Below, piece after piece: positions 32,597 to 43,070 of a stretch of 64,000 nucleotides of DNA. The translations under genes and the position numbers were made by a program. This DNA comes from Strigamia acuminata (Eukaryota > Arthropoda > Chilopoda > Geophilomorpha > Linotaeniidae), in NCBI GenBank assembly GCA_949358305.1, contig OX442314.1:30117118-30181117 (forward strand), read 5' to 3'. The number at the start of each line of letters is the position of its first letter. The first letter of the stretch is position 1. The notes under the pieces were generated by a model, which was not told the origin of the DNA, made no database searches, and was given only the letters and a program-made list of their open reading frames with translations.

Positions 32597-33274
32597 TCAA
32601 CTACTAGAATTGATAGACTTGCTTGTTATGCCAAAATACACATTTTGAGCGGATAGCGTCATCGAAAGGTCATCGTCACAAGTGTTAGAAGAAATTCGTA
32701 ATTTTTCCAGTGCTCGACTGGTTAAAAATTCTCGTCGCTGAACGGCGCGAACACGTTTGCGCTGTTCTTTGACATGGGAATTCACTTGTTTTTCGAACCA
32801 AGACGGATTTTCAGCAGCAACATTTCGCCGGAATTGTTGCACCTCTTCCGATATTTGGTTCGGTTTGGCCTTTGGTTGCTGTTCGGTTGCTTCGGCGACC
32901 TTTACAGCTTCCAAAAACTTTGACTGTTCTGTCAATTTCGACCCGACCGCTTTTTTGTTATTGAAGACTTTCGTCTTCTTTCTTGGCGGTTGCGTCGGTT
33001 CGGCGACTGGAGCAACAGGAGAACGGGACCTTTTCAGGGCCTTCATTCGCTGCTCCTGGTTGTCGAACGCGGCCCACTTGGGGTATTGAGCTTGAAGAGG
33101 AAGCGGTTCCCCCGGCGCCGACATAAAACGCTGGAACCACGGTTGTAACGGTTTGTCGGCTGACACCACTTTCAAATTTAGACAGTTTTGACAAACCATC
33201 GTACAATTTGTGGGTGTCAAAAAGGAACCGTAACCGCCGCAAACTGGACAAACATCTCGATCGTTTGGAGACAT
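32597..33274 (-). CDS. E4 short third-gene-like protein with paired Cys motifs
   Basis: 225 residues from the ATG at 33274 (MSPNDRDVCPVCGGYGSF); the frame extends upstream only through a TTG. N-terminal CPVCGG and, about 20 residues later, CQNC form a probable zinc site. It resembles the CPFCNGG ... CPNC region of the E1 third gene. The middle is Pro/Lys-rich (PPRKKTKVFNNKK). A basic helix (KEQRKRVRAVQRREF) near the end recalls Arg-rich segments of the other third genes. TATATAGG and CCAAT motifs lie upstream at 33379-33442. The stop is only 23 bp from the E1 LTR edge. Function unknown. Confidence 0.65.
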   Translation of the reverse strand: MSPNDRDVCPVCGGYGSFLTPTNCTMVCQNCLNLKVVSADKPLQPWFQRFMSAPGEPLPLQAQYPKWAAFDNQEQRMKALKRSRSPVAPVAEPTQPPRKKTKVFNNKKAVGSKLTEQSKFLEAVKVAEATEQQPKAKPNQISEEVQQFRRNVAAENPSWFEKQVNSHVKEQRKRVRAVQRREFLTSRALEKLRISSNTCDDDLSMTLSAQNVYFGITSKSINSSS

Positions 33275-33378
33275 GATTTGGTTCGAGACGATTGGCAACG
33301 ATTGGAAACGATGGCGTTGGTAAGGTGTTGCTGTCCTGATCAGCAAGCGAATTGTGACTTGATTGATCTGGCAGGCAC

Positions 33379-33442
33379 CCTATATACGAATCGTTTGTAC
33401 ACGTCTACAAGACGTCTCGTGTACCAATAGCGTTCGTATTGG
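33379..33442 (-). promoter_or_regulatory. Candidate promoter of the E4 short gene
   Basis: On the - strand: CCAAT (33442-33438), then CGTATATAGG (33388-33379). An expected start near 33354 leaves an 80-nt leader to the ATG at 33274. Confidence 0.5.
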
Positions 33443-33502
33443 CTACGAGGCGCGGACGTGACGGAAGACTATTTTTGATCTTCCTGGTGGTTTAGTTTGT
33501 CC

Positions 33503-33724
33503 CTAATCTCGATAACGAGCTGGTTTTCTACGATCTCTAGGTGGTAGAATCGTTAGATCCAAAGGTTTTGGCCAATTTGTTGCTTTCTTTTGAGGGATTG
33601 CAACAATTGTTTGGTCATTCACATTTGAATCCATTGAATTCTGGTTTAAAGTTCCAGGTTGCGCTGGTTGCTGTAGTGGGACTATAGCACCAGTGTCCGT
33701 TGGTTGATCCATGTGATTTACCAC
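33503..33724 (-). CDS. E4 hypothetical peptide after integrase
   Basis: 73 residues, Gln/Pro/Asn-rich, ending in a basic PPRDRRKPARYRD stretch. It may be the detached tail of pol rather than a gene. No family recognised. Confidence 0.3.
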   Translation of the reverse strand: MVNHMDQPTDTGAIVPLQQPAQPGTLNQNSMDSNVNDQTIVAIPQKKATNWPKPLDLTILPPRDRRKPARYRD

Positions 33725-33786
33725 AGGGATTTCTTCATCAACTCATCTGGTATTGGCCAAACTGGTCTGGTTTCATTTGGGATATA

Positions 33787-34440
33787 TCATTTTAATTGAA
33801 CAATATTATATGTCCCTTTGGTCACCAGCGTGATTGGTGTGGCCAACACATAGACATTTTGATTCACAACTTTTGTTATCACATAAGGTCCCATGAATCT
33901 GTCTTCTAGAGAAGCTGCATATCTGATGGCTGCCCTCGAGAGTGGGTGTGTTTTTAGTAAGACTAAATCATCCACTTCAAAACAATCCTCAGATCTGTGC
34001 TTATCATAATATCCTTTCTGCTTTTTCTGGGCTAGCAACTTATTTTTAAGTGCAGCATTGATTAAAGCTTTGGTTCTCCCAGCCAGCATTCTCATTGCAT
34101 CATACGGTTTTTCAGGGTCGAAAGGGGTGTCATAAGATACCTCTCTATTATCATAAAAGGGCCATAACTCACGCAAATAAGTCATCTGTGCTGGTGAGAA
34201 ACCAGTGGAGGCATTTACAGCCGAGTGCAACGCAAAATTAATGTCATTGATGCATTTATCCCACTCATCATGTTCAAAAGTGAATATTTGGAGTAGGATT
34301 TTTATATTTCTGTTTACTCTTTCTGTGAGGTTTGTTTGGGGATGATATGGAGTTGTTTTTAAAGGAATAATTCCTGCATCCTTGCACAGCGCCTCATAGA
34401 TCTCAGAAATAAATTGGGGCTATCGTCACTTATAGGTAGC
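33787..34440 (-). pseudogene. E4 integrase remnant (Ty3-type), frameshifted
   Basis: The intact 3' frame (34230-33787) covers the end of the integrase core and a GPY/F module (EDRFMGPYVITKVV). Further upstream on the same strand the core continues with a PQF block, a YHPQTN block and a TERVNRN segment holding the third catalytic residue. A single-base deletion next to the DNGPQF-like site (about 34415) breaks the frame. Before it, sequence is missing or unrecognisable. Its sequence is clearly unlike the A, C and E1 integrases, so it is another lineage. Confidence 0.75.
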
Positions 34441-34743
34441 ATGGCCACCCATGTGAGATTTCTGCTCCAATTCATTAGTTTTGTAAAAAGGACTGCACCG
34501 AGCCCCAATTCGAGCTGGTAACTGTGTTAAATAGTGACCAAGCTAGAAATACTGGGCAGAGGCAGCACGTTCCTTTTTGCATATGATTTCACTTATTTAA
34601 AACATTTGGGGCATGGCTGCCCTGTTTTTTGTCTCAAATGAATCCCACATCTCCATTCACAGGATAGGGGGCGATAATTCTTTCGTTGGTTGCTCAACCT
34701 GGCTGTCTAATCAACGGTAATTGTCCCCTTTTTATGCAGAAGT

Positions 34744-34850
34744 TGTTGCTGCATTGGCGGCGGCAATCGCTGCTGCATTGGCGGCGGCAATCGCTGCTGC
34801 ATCGGCGGCGGCAATCGCTGCTGCATTGGCGGCGGCAATCACCGCTGCAT
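34744..34850. repeat. 24-bp minisatellite, about 4.5 copies
   Basis: Units of CTGCTGCATTGGCGGCGGCA plus ATCG, nearly identical, with one T/C change. Confidence 0.85.
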
Positions 34851-37148
34851 GGGATTTTTAACCCATAATATGACCATATTCTCAAGGAGAAAACAATCAG
34901 TCGTTTAGAACAAAAGTTCAGAACCAGATCTGTATGGTCTGATTCCAATACACATGATTTACATGCAACTCGCATGATAAATCTTGTATCATGAACTTTG
35001 ACATTTTTAAACCTGATTTTTCGGGAAATAATTGCCGTATTTGTTCATCAATTATTTGTCATTCTGATCATTGTTCCAAGTGTGGAGCAAATCTCGAAGC
35101 CTAACCCATTGTTCCATTTGTTTCTGTCTTAGCCCTAAAATTGTATTTTTTCCTAATAAAAGAAATCAAAACAACTTTTTTTGTTCAATTTGCACATTTT
35201 TATGTGCAAAACAACCTTTTGCGCGGGCGAGAACAGACACAAAACTTAGGAATCTCAAGAAATAGCAAGCAGCCCTGTTTTTTAGTTTTTTTCTTATGGT
35301 TTTTTAACCTTAAAATTGAAATCTTGAGAAATTTCAATTTTTTACTGAGGAAAAATTAACCTTGGGTGAAAAAAATACTGCTTGCAAAATTTGGAAGCCA
35401 AGTTCAGAACCATACCAGAGTGGTGTGATTCCAAAAAACATGATGTTGCAATTGCAAAAGTCGCCACATCTTGTAACATGAACTGCCATCTTCCAAATTT
35501 TTAGTGGAAGCCTACTTTTTACTAGAAAGATTTCAGCTTCCAAAAGAAGAAAGGAAAAAATACACTAAAATAAAGAATAAGATGGAAAAGGTGGTTATTT
35601 TTTGAGGTGACTGCACCTCGAAAATCTGCACAAAAACCAATCCAGTCATACCCCGCGCGCGTCGCTTCTCGTCCGCCGAGTCGCTCGCATCGTCCACCGC
35701 ATGCGTTTTGGGTCGCTTCTCGTCCACCGAGTTGCTTCCCCGTACTCCGCACCTCCTACTACCACGCACTCCGCATCGCCGGGAGATACTCCCTCAAACG
35801 TCGCTCGATGCGACACCAAGGTGCCTCGCAGCACCTCGATGGCACTGCACTGGGATGTACGACATCCCAGTGAAATTTTGGTAGGTGGTGCACAGCATAT
35901 ATCTTAAAGAAGAAGGGAGAAACATGCAAATGCACCAAGGTTCTTTGCAGTCAGCAGAAACTTGCTGCCATCGTCGCAGGCGAGTCGCTCACCAACCAGC
36001 GAGTTCGGTCTGCCCGGCATTTGAGGTTGCTGTTTCCACAAGCTGCCCTGTGCTGCAGGAACCCAAATAATAGATAGAGAAAAATTGAAGAAATAGAAAA
36101 ATGCAAATAAAAAATCATAATTTCTTCCTTTTTAATAATAAATTACCAAAAAGGGAGAGAAGTCAGAAGAAAAAATGTGAAATTTCAAAGTTACAGACTG
36201 GATTTCTAGTCTCTTTTCAGAGCTGGTAGCCATCTGAACTCATGCAGCTGCAGGAAATACAGCTACATGACGTTTGAGCACTGCACTGTTGGCCTCCCCG
36301 TGCCAACAGCAGCTCGCCCCGCTATCCAGGTCCCAATGCTCCAGATTTCTATGAAATGTGATCAACATTTCGGAATCTTTCTGCACCAGTACCTGGGACA
36401 GGGTAGAATTTAGTTTAGGGTCTGCCCGTTATGTTTCAGAGCGGTATCAGAGCCACGTGCACGCAGCTAAGACCTTTGCAGCAGTGATCAGATTCTACGC
36501 GTGTGTTTACACGGAGCCGTTTAGCCTGGAACTTATCCCTCCTAGCCAGAAAACACTCTGGTTTCGCGGAGAGACCAGCCAGTCCCATAAACCGCCTGAT
36601 CCCACTGCCACCTCGCCACTTCTCCGAGCTACCTTTGTTGCCGCATTCTCGCCCGGCCCACGGTTTTCCAGTAAAACCCACTGGAGTGTGGCATTTGGTA
36701 TCATGCCCGCTTTCGCCAATGGTTTCTGGTCGCACAAATCGTACGATTTGTGGCCGCCACCTCGAATCAGCGTCAAACACTCCAGCGCTGGTCCACCGCT
36801 TTGGAATGGGCTGCGCACCAAGAAAGTGAAATAAAAAGAAGTAATTTGCAACAGTCCCCATCATTTCACGTTTTGGTTGCATCAAAACTTGTGAAAAAAC
36901 TAGAAAAGTTGCTTTGAAAGAGAGAGTTGCACAAGTCTCATTCATGCAATACCCAGGCATGGAAGACATGTGCCGCTCGATAATTTTTGTTGGACTTGGT
37001 TCCAAGGCCATACTGCTGAGAAATCATGCCAGCGCCGCTGCGCCGGTCATTACTGCAGCAGAAATGACCCCCTTGTCACGAATTGTGACCAGAAAGAATC
37101 TCCCCTAAAGAAAAAGAAATGAAAATTTCTCCCTTTTAGGTTCAAAAC
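34851..37148. other. Unassigned E4 interior
   Basis: No supported gene. Two diverged copies of an approximately 90-bp sequence (34907-34993 and 35384-35475) share GTTCAGAACCA, GATTCCAA, CATGAT and ATCTTGTA-CATGAAC. GC-rich short repeats (CGTCGCTTCTCGTCC) occur at 35660 and 35713. Overlapping frames on both strands at 36358-37108 show no domain and are probably chance. Confidence 0.5.
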
Positions 37149-37164
37149 ATCCCGGACGGGCCCA
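37149..37164 (-). other. Damaged tRNA-Pro primer site of E4
   Basis: On the - strand TGGGCCCGTCCGGGAT: the same site as in A and C with two G residues missing, 4 nt from the LTR edge. Confidence 0.7.
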
Positions 37165-37168
37165 CAAT

Positions 37169-37728
37169 TGTGAGTGGCGGTTGGTCGCCTCATGGCCAGG
37201 GGAGGACCATGGGGCGTTTGGACACCATTCACGATTAAATACAACACAGAGAACACACAGTTTGGATTGAATATCTTTATTGTGGTTGTCTAGGGGTTGT
37301 GCGTTCACCGTGTTATCGCCTAGGTCGCTGGGTTGCCTTGCAGCAACCCAGCCCAGTCCAACCGCTGACCACATGGTCGAGGACCACATGGGCAGCGTGG
37401 TCGGATTACATTTGCCTTGCCGTGCCTCGCAGCACGGCCAACGAGTCGCCTCAAGTCATGTCGGACTTGAGAGCGATCACGCCTCGTGTTGCGACGGCAG
37501 TCGCCATCGTCTCCTTCATCGTAGAGCTTTTACAACCAGTCAGCACGGGACTGGAGATCGAACTGTCTCCAAGATGGCGGTCAAGCCACGAGGAGACCTT
37601 GTGTAATCCTCTGTCCTGATTGGCTGCAATCAGGACGCAGCTCCGACGATAAGTCGTAGGAGCTGCTGAGGATTCTCTTGTTGATGTTGCCAGTGCCGAC
37701 TGGCGGCGGCGGCTGCCAGTTGGTCACA
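37169..37728 (-). repeat. E4 5' LTR
   Basis: 560 bp, TGTGACCAAC ... CACTCACA on the - strand, with AATAAA near 37275. It is related to the solo LTR at 44274-44895 (similar ends, similar polyadenylation block CTAGGGG). Hairpin-rich, for example CTGGGTTGC/GCAACCCAG near 37330 and GCAGCTCC/GGAGCTGC near 37636. Confidence 0.8.
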
Positions 37729-39107
37729 ACATTCCACATGATAGTTTTAGGTTACAAAGCTATATATATATATATTGTATAATGTAATATGTGGTGACCT
37801 CAAATATTCCTATTTGAGTGCGCACCATATTTCCAAATTGTCTTAAAAAAACATATTCAACAAGCTTATATGTTTTGTTTCAATGTAAATTGAAACAAAA
37901 TATATATTAATCAAATATAAAACAAGACACAATATTACCCAAATAATATTGTGTTTTGCAGCAAGTTTTGGCCCAGCAACAGCGTCAACCAATCGCGCTG
38001 CAGCGTGCATTGCTTTGATAATGCTGCTAGGCGTGTGCCTGGGCGGAGCATCCCTTCCCCTCGCGCGTGCCCAGCTCAATTGTTGCACACGACCCGAAGG
38101 CGGCCGTGTGTGATCTTTGTGCAACTCGTCATCTGCGCAGCTTTTCTGAGCAGATTTAGGAGTGAGCCCAACGGTTTTGGCCCACTTTTCCCGCACTCTT
38201 GATCCTGCTTCCAAACCTTTCACAACCGTGTCAAACTTATGCCCAAACTCGCTAAGTGTGATCTGTGATATTGGAAGAATCGAGATTCATTGCTGGTCTG
38301 TATCAACTGTACAGAATAGCGCCTTTCTGCTTGAATTACTACGCGTAATTTAAGCCATTTCTGTGTGGAATTGACATTGAGCTTGCTCTGTCAATTTGAA
38401 GGCTTTGTGTTGAGTTTAACTCCACAAGGCGAACTGTGTTAAGACGGATTGTTACGTCGAGCTTGCTCCGTAATAATCAAACCGCTGTGTGCAAGACGTA
38501 TTCTCGTGTTGAGCTTGCTCCGCGAGGATTTTAGTATATTTTAGCAACGTATTTTAGCGTTGAGTTTACTCCGCTAAAATCCCGCGCTCACGTAACGCCA
38601 TCGACGCCATCTTGGAGCCAACGGTCAACCGTGAGTGTAGATACTGAAGAAGAAGCCAGATCGACCCCAAACATTATCTTTTTGCTGAATAATACCTCCT
38701 TTGTATTTTGAACGATTAAAACTATCTAATTTTTCCTTTACTCTGTGTAAAATCATTCCCCTAGACAAACATTTGGCCACAGAGTAGAAGTCCTGTACGG
38801 CATCTCTACGACGATTGCTTGATAAGTCTCCTCGATTTATTAAGTAAAAACCCGGATCGCCGCAAATATAATGTAATATTTTATGCTTTAGGAGCCAATG
38901 GAAGTGTTTTTAGTTTGGCATGCATGTTTTGTTTGGAAAAAACCATTCCTACTTTATGGAAGATGGTGTCGGCTTATATTCAGCATAATCGGTCGCAGAG
39001 GATGTTTGGTCGTTTCGTCAACACGGAAGTGGAGATTTTCCAACTTTGGACGACTTTTATTCAAGGAAAATGGAAAATAATGAACGACAGCGCGTGTCAG
39101 GTTTTGT
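37729..39107 (+). pseudogene. Truncated copy of gene X (exon 1 end, intron with solo LTR, exon 2 start)
   Basis: An exon 1 remnant of 22 bp (37729-37750, ending TTTTAG|GTTACA) directly follows the E4 LTR. The intron 37751-38891 would be about 62 bp without the solo LTR inside it. Exon 2 starts at 38892 (acceptor ATGCTTTAG) and matches gene X exon 2 through SACQV at about 39107. There it jumps to the sequence found downstream of gene X (GTAAGATTGAAAGAACGAGA), so the rest of exon 2 is deleted. Clearly non-functional. Confidence 0.85.
37790..38864 (-). repeat. Solo LTR in the intron of the truncated X copy, with a five-hairpin array
   Basis: 1075 bp with TSD AATA (37786-37789 and 38865-38868). 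On the - strand it starts TGCGGCGATCCGGG and its far end is TGTGGTGACCTCAAATATTC. Element C's LTR has the same two ends, so this is a diverged relative. Since C is - oriented with TGTGGTGATCTC at its 5' end, this LTR lies in the + sense (TGTGGTGACC at 37790). Hairpins at 38369-38396, 38402-38430, 38448-38477, 38500-38529 and 38551-38580 share a GAGCTTGCTC-like loop. Confidence 0.85.
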
Positions 39108-39460
39108 AAGATTGAAAGAACGAGATTATTCTTGAAAATTACAAAATTTGCTAAGATATTATGAAGCAAATTTACTAATACATGTACGCATAACAAATAA
39201 ATGATGTTATTAACATCATTCTAATAATTAGAATTTTTTCAATCTTTTCAAATTTTTCAAACTTATCAATAACTTTGACTCAATTTTTTCAAATTTTAAA
39301 ATAACTTTTTTTTAATTGTTTAATGAAAAAAATAAAAATTAAAGATATGTTTATACCCAAGGATATTGTTACTTGATTTAATAGTGAAATTCGAATTAAA
39401 TTCAATTAACTAAAAATTTGAGTTTCTATACTGTTTTCAATGGAGAGCGAAGCAAAAGCA
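39108..39460 (+). repeat. Copy of the region downstream of gene X (inverted relative to 45370-45640)
   Basis: Reads like the reverse complement of 45370-45640, with moderate divergence. No gene. Confidence 0.75.
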
Positions 39461-39621
39461 GCTTACTTGTTAGTGATAACGTCATGGGCTTGGCCCCCGG
39501 TTTGGCCTAATTCAAAGTTTAACAATGATAAATTTTGACGTAGAAATAATAATTTTTCAACAAATGTTTCCCCAAGGTTGAAGTGATTAAATATAAAATT
39601 AAAAACAAACCTATATTTATA

Positions 39622-39821
39622 CAGGGTGTATCAGAATTCATGTTACACAGAAACAGGGGGTATAGAAGGGGAACAGGAGATCACATTTCCACTAATCAAA
39701 AATTCCAAAAAAAAATTTTCCACATGGTTACAACCCCAAAAACAATGGAAGATTTCAAATATCGCGCCTCACGCATATCGCCAACATTTGCCAGGTGTAA
39801 CATGAATTCTGATACACCCTG
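39622..39821. mobile_element. 200-bp MITE with perfect 27-bp inverted repeats, TA target site
   Basis: Both ends read CAGGGTGTATCAGAATTCAT... inward (39622-39648 and 39795-39821), flanked by TA. A CAGGGTG end and TA duplication fit a Tc1/mariner-type non-autonomous element. Confidence 0.9.
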
Positions 39822-39842
39822 TATATACAGCTTCAAAGACGT

Positions 39843-39993
39843 TTCTAAAACGTATCGTTTTCGTCTAAAACGATACGTTTTCGAAACGTGGCAATATCGG
39901 TATCGGCCGAGCCAAAATATATCGGATCCGATATCGATAAATATCGAAATATCGGCCGATAGCCGATACCGATACCGGTATCGGTCAAAGTCT
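39843..39993. repeat. Palindromic AACGTATCG / TATCGG-rich cluster
   Basis: AAAACGTATCG and CGATACGTTTT form one hairpin. Next to it are many overlapping TATCGG/CCGATA words. Probably a degenerate MITE family. Confidence 0.6.
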
Positions 39994-40224
39994 ACTTTAC
40001 AGCCCCTGTTCTGCAGCCACCTCCAATCAGATCAGACCTTTGAGCCATCAAGTTCAGTGGACCAGACGTTTCGGACCGCTATCTTAGATTCCCGAAGGAT
40101 CGAACGTTCCCGACGTTCCCGAAGCCATTGCGAACGCCCACCAGACGTTTCACATTTCCGGACCGAAGCCATTGGAAGCGAAACCAGATAACTGTCTTGG
40201 AGTCGACCAACACTCATTTCGTTG

Positions 40225-41129
40225 GTAAGTTTGTTACACATGTCAATGATTCAGATAAGGGGCCGTCCATAAATTACGTAACGCCTTAGGGGGGGAGAGG
40301 GGGTTTCAAATTCTGTTACTACGACGGGGGAGGGGGTGTAGGGGTTCGCAATACTGTGACGTAACTTATTTTTTTTTGAAATTTTGAAATTCTAAAAATT
40401 TGAAATTTTGAAATTTTGAAAAACTGAAAATTTTACTTTACAAATAATTGCTTTTTGAGTTATTATTCTTTTTAAAGGCTTTTATTTAACTTGACTTGAA
40501 CGTTTGTGTGTGTGTGTGTGTGTGTGTGGTTCAACGTCCGGTCACGTGACCCGTAAAGTGACTTTTTAGAACCGCAGCGCCACCTGGCGGAACCCGTGTC
40601 CTTTAATGGATGCCAAAATGTTCGCCGATACGAATTTTGATGTTTTCGATACTAAAAAAGAATCTAAAAATTCTGAAACCAAACTAAACCTGGTTAAAAC
40701 AAAAATTCCTATCTGCCCATTTCTTTTGTTTTTTAATATTATTTAGAAAAAGTACTTTGTTGAAGGTTTTTTGGCACGATCACGGCAATCACGAAACAAT
40801 CTGCGGTAGTAGCGCACTCTAGCGGCGATTTGAACACCAATATAAAAGTTTTTTTCAAAAACTTGGTTTTTTTATATTTACTTGGTTTTTTGTATAAAAT
40901 TGTATAAATAGTCATTATTAAATAAAAATTGTATTTGTATTTACTGTACCGTATATCAAAATGAGGGGGGTGGGGGTTAGTTTTGTTACATAATATTCTA
41001 GGGGGGGTTTATGGATTTGTTACGACCTTGTTACAGGGGGTCTAAAAGTTCAAAAATTAGCGTTACGTAATTTATGGACGGCCTCTAAAAGCTAAATTTG
41101 AAGAAATGATTTTATTTTTGATTCGGCAG
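40225..41129 (+). other. Putative 5' UTR intron of gene X', containing a MITE
   Basis: Donor TCGTTG|GTAAGT at 40225 and acceptor GATTCGGCAG at 41129. The acceptor is 34 nt before the X' ATG. The intron minus the MITE would be about 80 nt, close to other introns here. Confidence 0.6.
40261..41083. mobile_element. 823-bp MITE with 23-bp inverted repeats
   Basis: Ends GGCCGTCCATAAATTACGTA and its exact reverse complement (40261-40283 and 41061-41083). Internal G-rich runs follow each end. No transposase. A (GT)n microsatellite lies inside at 40505-40528. Confidence 0.9.
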
Positions 41130-41163
41130 ATTTCTTTAGTGCCAATTATTATTATATTAACAA

Positions 41164-42828
41164 ATGGGTACTAATCACCAACCGGAAGCAGCTAGTGCAA
41201 GTTCAACCGCTGCTATGTCCACATACGAGAAGCTCAAACGTGACGTTGAGAACTCCAAATCCACCCTGAACTTACAGCGCATCTCAACCAATGCACTTGC
41301 AATTTCACTTTGGAGAAGCAATCACTTGAAAGTAGAAATAAGAAACTCCTTTTCAAAAACTTGTGCATCTTACACGAACATGCTCAATCATGTTATCATC
41401 GAACGTAAACAAACACCGAATTTCAGATTAAACTACGCAAACAACGAAGATTTGTACAAGATCGAAGACAAAGTACGGAAACTAGTGAAAAAGATTCGTC
41501 TACCGAGCTCCTTAAAGCCCGAGCTTTATTACGCAATTTCAACGACGGGCCGTGAAATTCAAAAATGGCTAATTTATCTCGCAAAGTACACGTGGTCTGA
41601 CGACAACGATTCGAGGGAATACGTGCTTGACATTGCTTGGACTGGACAGGGCATGGTTGACAAACAGGGAACGGTCGAATTACTACTAAGAAATCACAGA
41701 CACACTTTAGGGAGCAACGGAAGTTTATTTAGTTTGGCGTGTATGTTGTGTTTGGATCGAGTCATTCCTAGTTTGTGGAACCTGTTGCCCGAATGCATTC
41801 GGCGTTGTCGACCTATGACATCTTTGGGACGTTTTGTGCTCGCCGAACCCAAGATTTTCGACTTTTGGGTCACTTATATAGAAAGAAAACGGGACAGATT
41901 AGACGAGAGTGAGTGCGAATATCTGCTCGAGCAATTTCCAGACGATCCGACCGATGCTGTAAACTGTATTTGGCATCGTGTGAGTGAGGCGGGAAAAATT
42001 GAATTGGCTAAAGGTGCATTTACCACATTTTCGAGGCATTTGGATCGGGACGTTTTCTACTTGTATTTAAGTCGCGCGATTGAAAGTCAACTCTAGTGGC
42101 TCGTTGAATCTATAGCGTCGAGACTTTTGCAAATATTGCTGTATGTGCAGAGCTCCTGGAAGGAATATTTTCTAGCCACAATCGGAGGTTTGCTTCATCT
42201 CGTTAGTCGGGATGATGTTTCGACTGTGATTAGAATAGTTTCCGAATGGATATCGACGAATGATTACCGGTATGTTTCGCCCAAGTTTTTTTACGTGCTG
42301 TTGAATGAGTTTCCTGGAGAAATGAAAAAGAGATTTTTCACGCGCGGTGGACGTCAGTTGTTGACGAGTGTTAGGAATTTGGAGTTTTTTAAAGAGATGA
42401 CTCGTAAGGAAAATGACGAATACAAATACGAAATGATTAAGTTGAACTTTGCAAGTTGTTTGGAGATGATTGAAAATGGCGACGGGTTGGAATTAGATGG
42501 ATTTCTTGGAGCGATTTTCGACTGTGGAGATTGGATTAAGAAGGTTAAGATTGAGATTGGTGCGTTTGGAGTTGAGAATTTTATCTATTATTTGGTCTGG
42601 AAGGATAAATACGAAACGTTTTTTAATTGGTGCTTTAGCTTGTCTGCGGTTGAAGAAGTCGTGGCATTTAAGAGAATGCATTTTGGTTATGCGTTTCTGG
42701 AAACGAAATTCAAAAGATGCGCCGCTAATAATATGATGGATGTTGACAAGTTTGGCGCTTGGTCTTTACTGTCGCAGGATGAAATCAATCGATTCAAGGA
42801 GATTGTGACGGGAAAAAACTTAGCATGA
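41164..42828 (+). pseudogene. Gene X': X-like gene with one internal stop
   Basis: About 554 codons from ATG 41164 to 42828, interrupted only by TAG at 42094-42096. The reading frame continues unchanged after it, and gene X has Leu in the aligned place. Unlike X it has no intron after the VELLLRNHRHTLG segment. The probable 5' UTR intron (40225-41129) argues against a simple processed retrocopy. The protein looks all-helical, with short repeated Trp/Leu-rich segments (SLFSLACMLCLDRVIPSLWN; SSWKEYFLATIGGLLHLV; LEFFKEMTRKENDEYKYEMIK), no signal peptide and no membrane segment. Family not recognised. It is either a young pseudogene or a gene with a polymorphic or read-through stop. Confidence 0.75.
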
Positions 42829-43070
42829 ATAATTAATACAAGATATAAAGAATATTAAGGGGTAAGATAGGAGGCTGCACTGCAGGGGAACTTGCAGTAA
42901 AGGCAGGAAAAGGAACTTGGAGTGACGTGAGTCACTCAAAGGATAAGAGGGGGGTCACTGGACAGGTGACCACAAATAGCCTTAGGCTAACAGGAATTTA
43001 ACAAGTGAATAAAAACTTAGATAAATCATCACTGGATAGCTAAAAGGAGACCGCAGAGTGTGTAATTCAC
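42829..43070. other. Intergenic, no feature seen
   Basis: AT-rich; a short palindromic GTGACGTGAGTCAC at about 42922. No gene. Confidence 0.4.

Larger units (their letters stand above)
32574..37728 (-). mobile_element. E4: decayed - strand LTR element, interrupted by E1 on its 3' side
   Basis: On the - strand from the right: 5' LTR (37728-37169), a damaged tRNA-Pro primer site, about 2.7 kb without recognisable genes, an integrase remnant (34440-33787), then a short zinc-finger-like ORF with its own promoter. E1's LTR begins 23 bp after that ORF's stop. Grouping these parts into one element is an inference from order and orientation; the 3' LTR would lie left of the window. Confidence 0.5.

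Noticed and set aside
36416-36440. GGTATCAGAGCC, like the initiator-Met primer site of plant copia elements
   Set aside because: The animal initiator tRNA would give a different site, no LTR edge or TG...CA pair is seen, and no copia-type pol is present.
36358-37108. ORFs on both strands (up to 191 codons) as E4 gag
   Set aside because: No capsid or zinc knuckle features, overlapping frames on opposite strands, and composition not like coding.
40032-40241. Frames in 39583-40241 as coding exons
   Set aside because: They cross a MITE and a palindromic repeat cluster; only the non-coding first exon of X' is plausible here.
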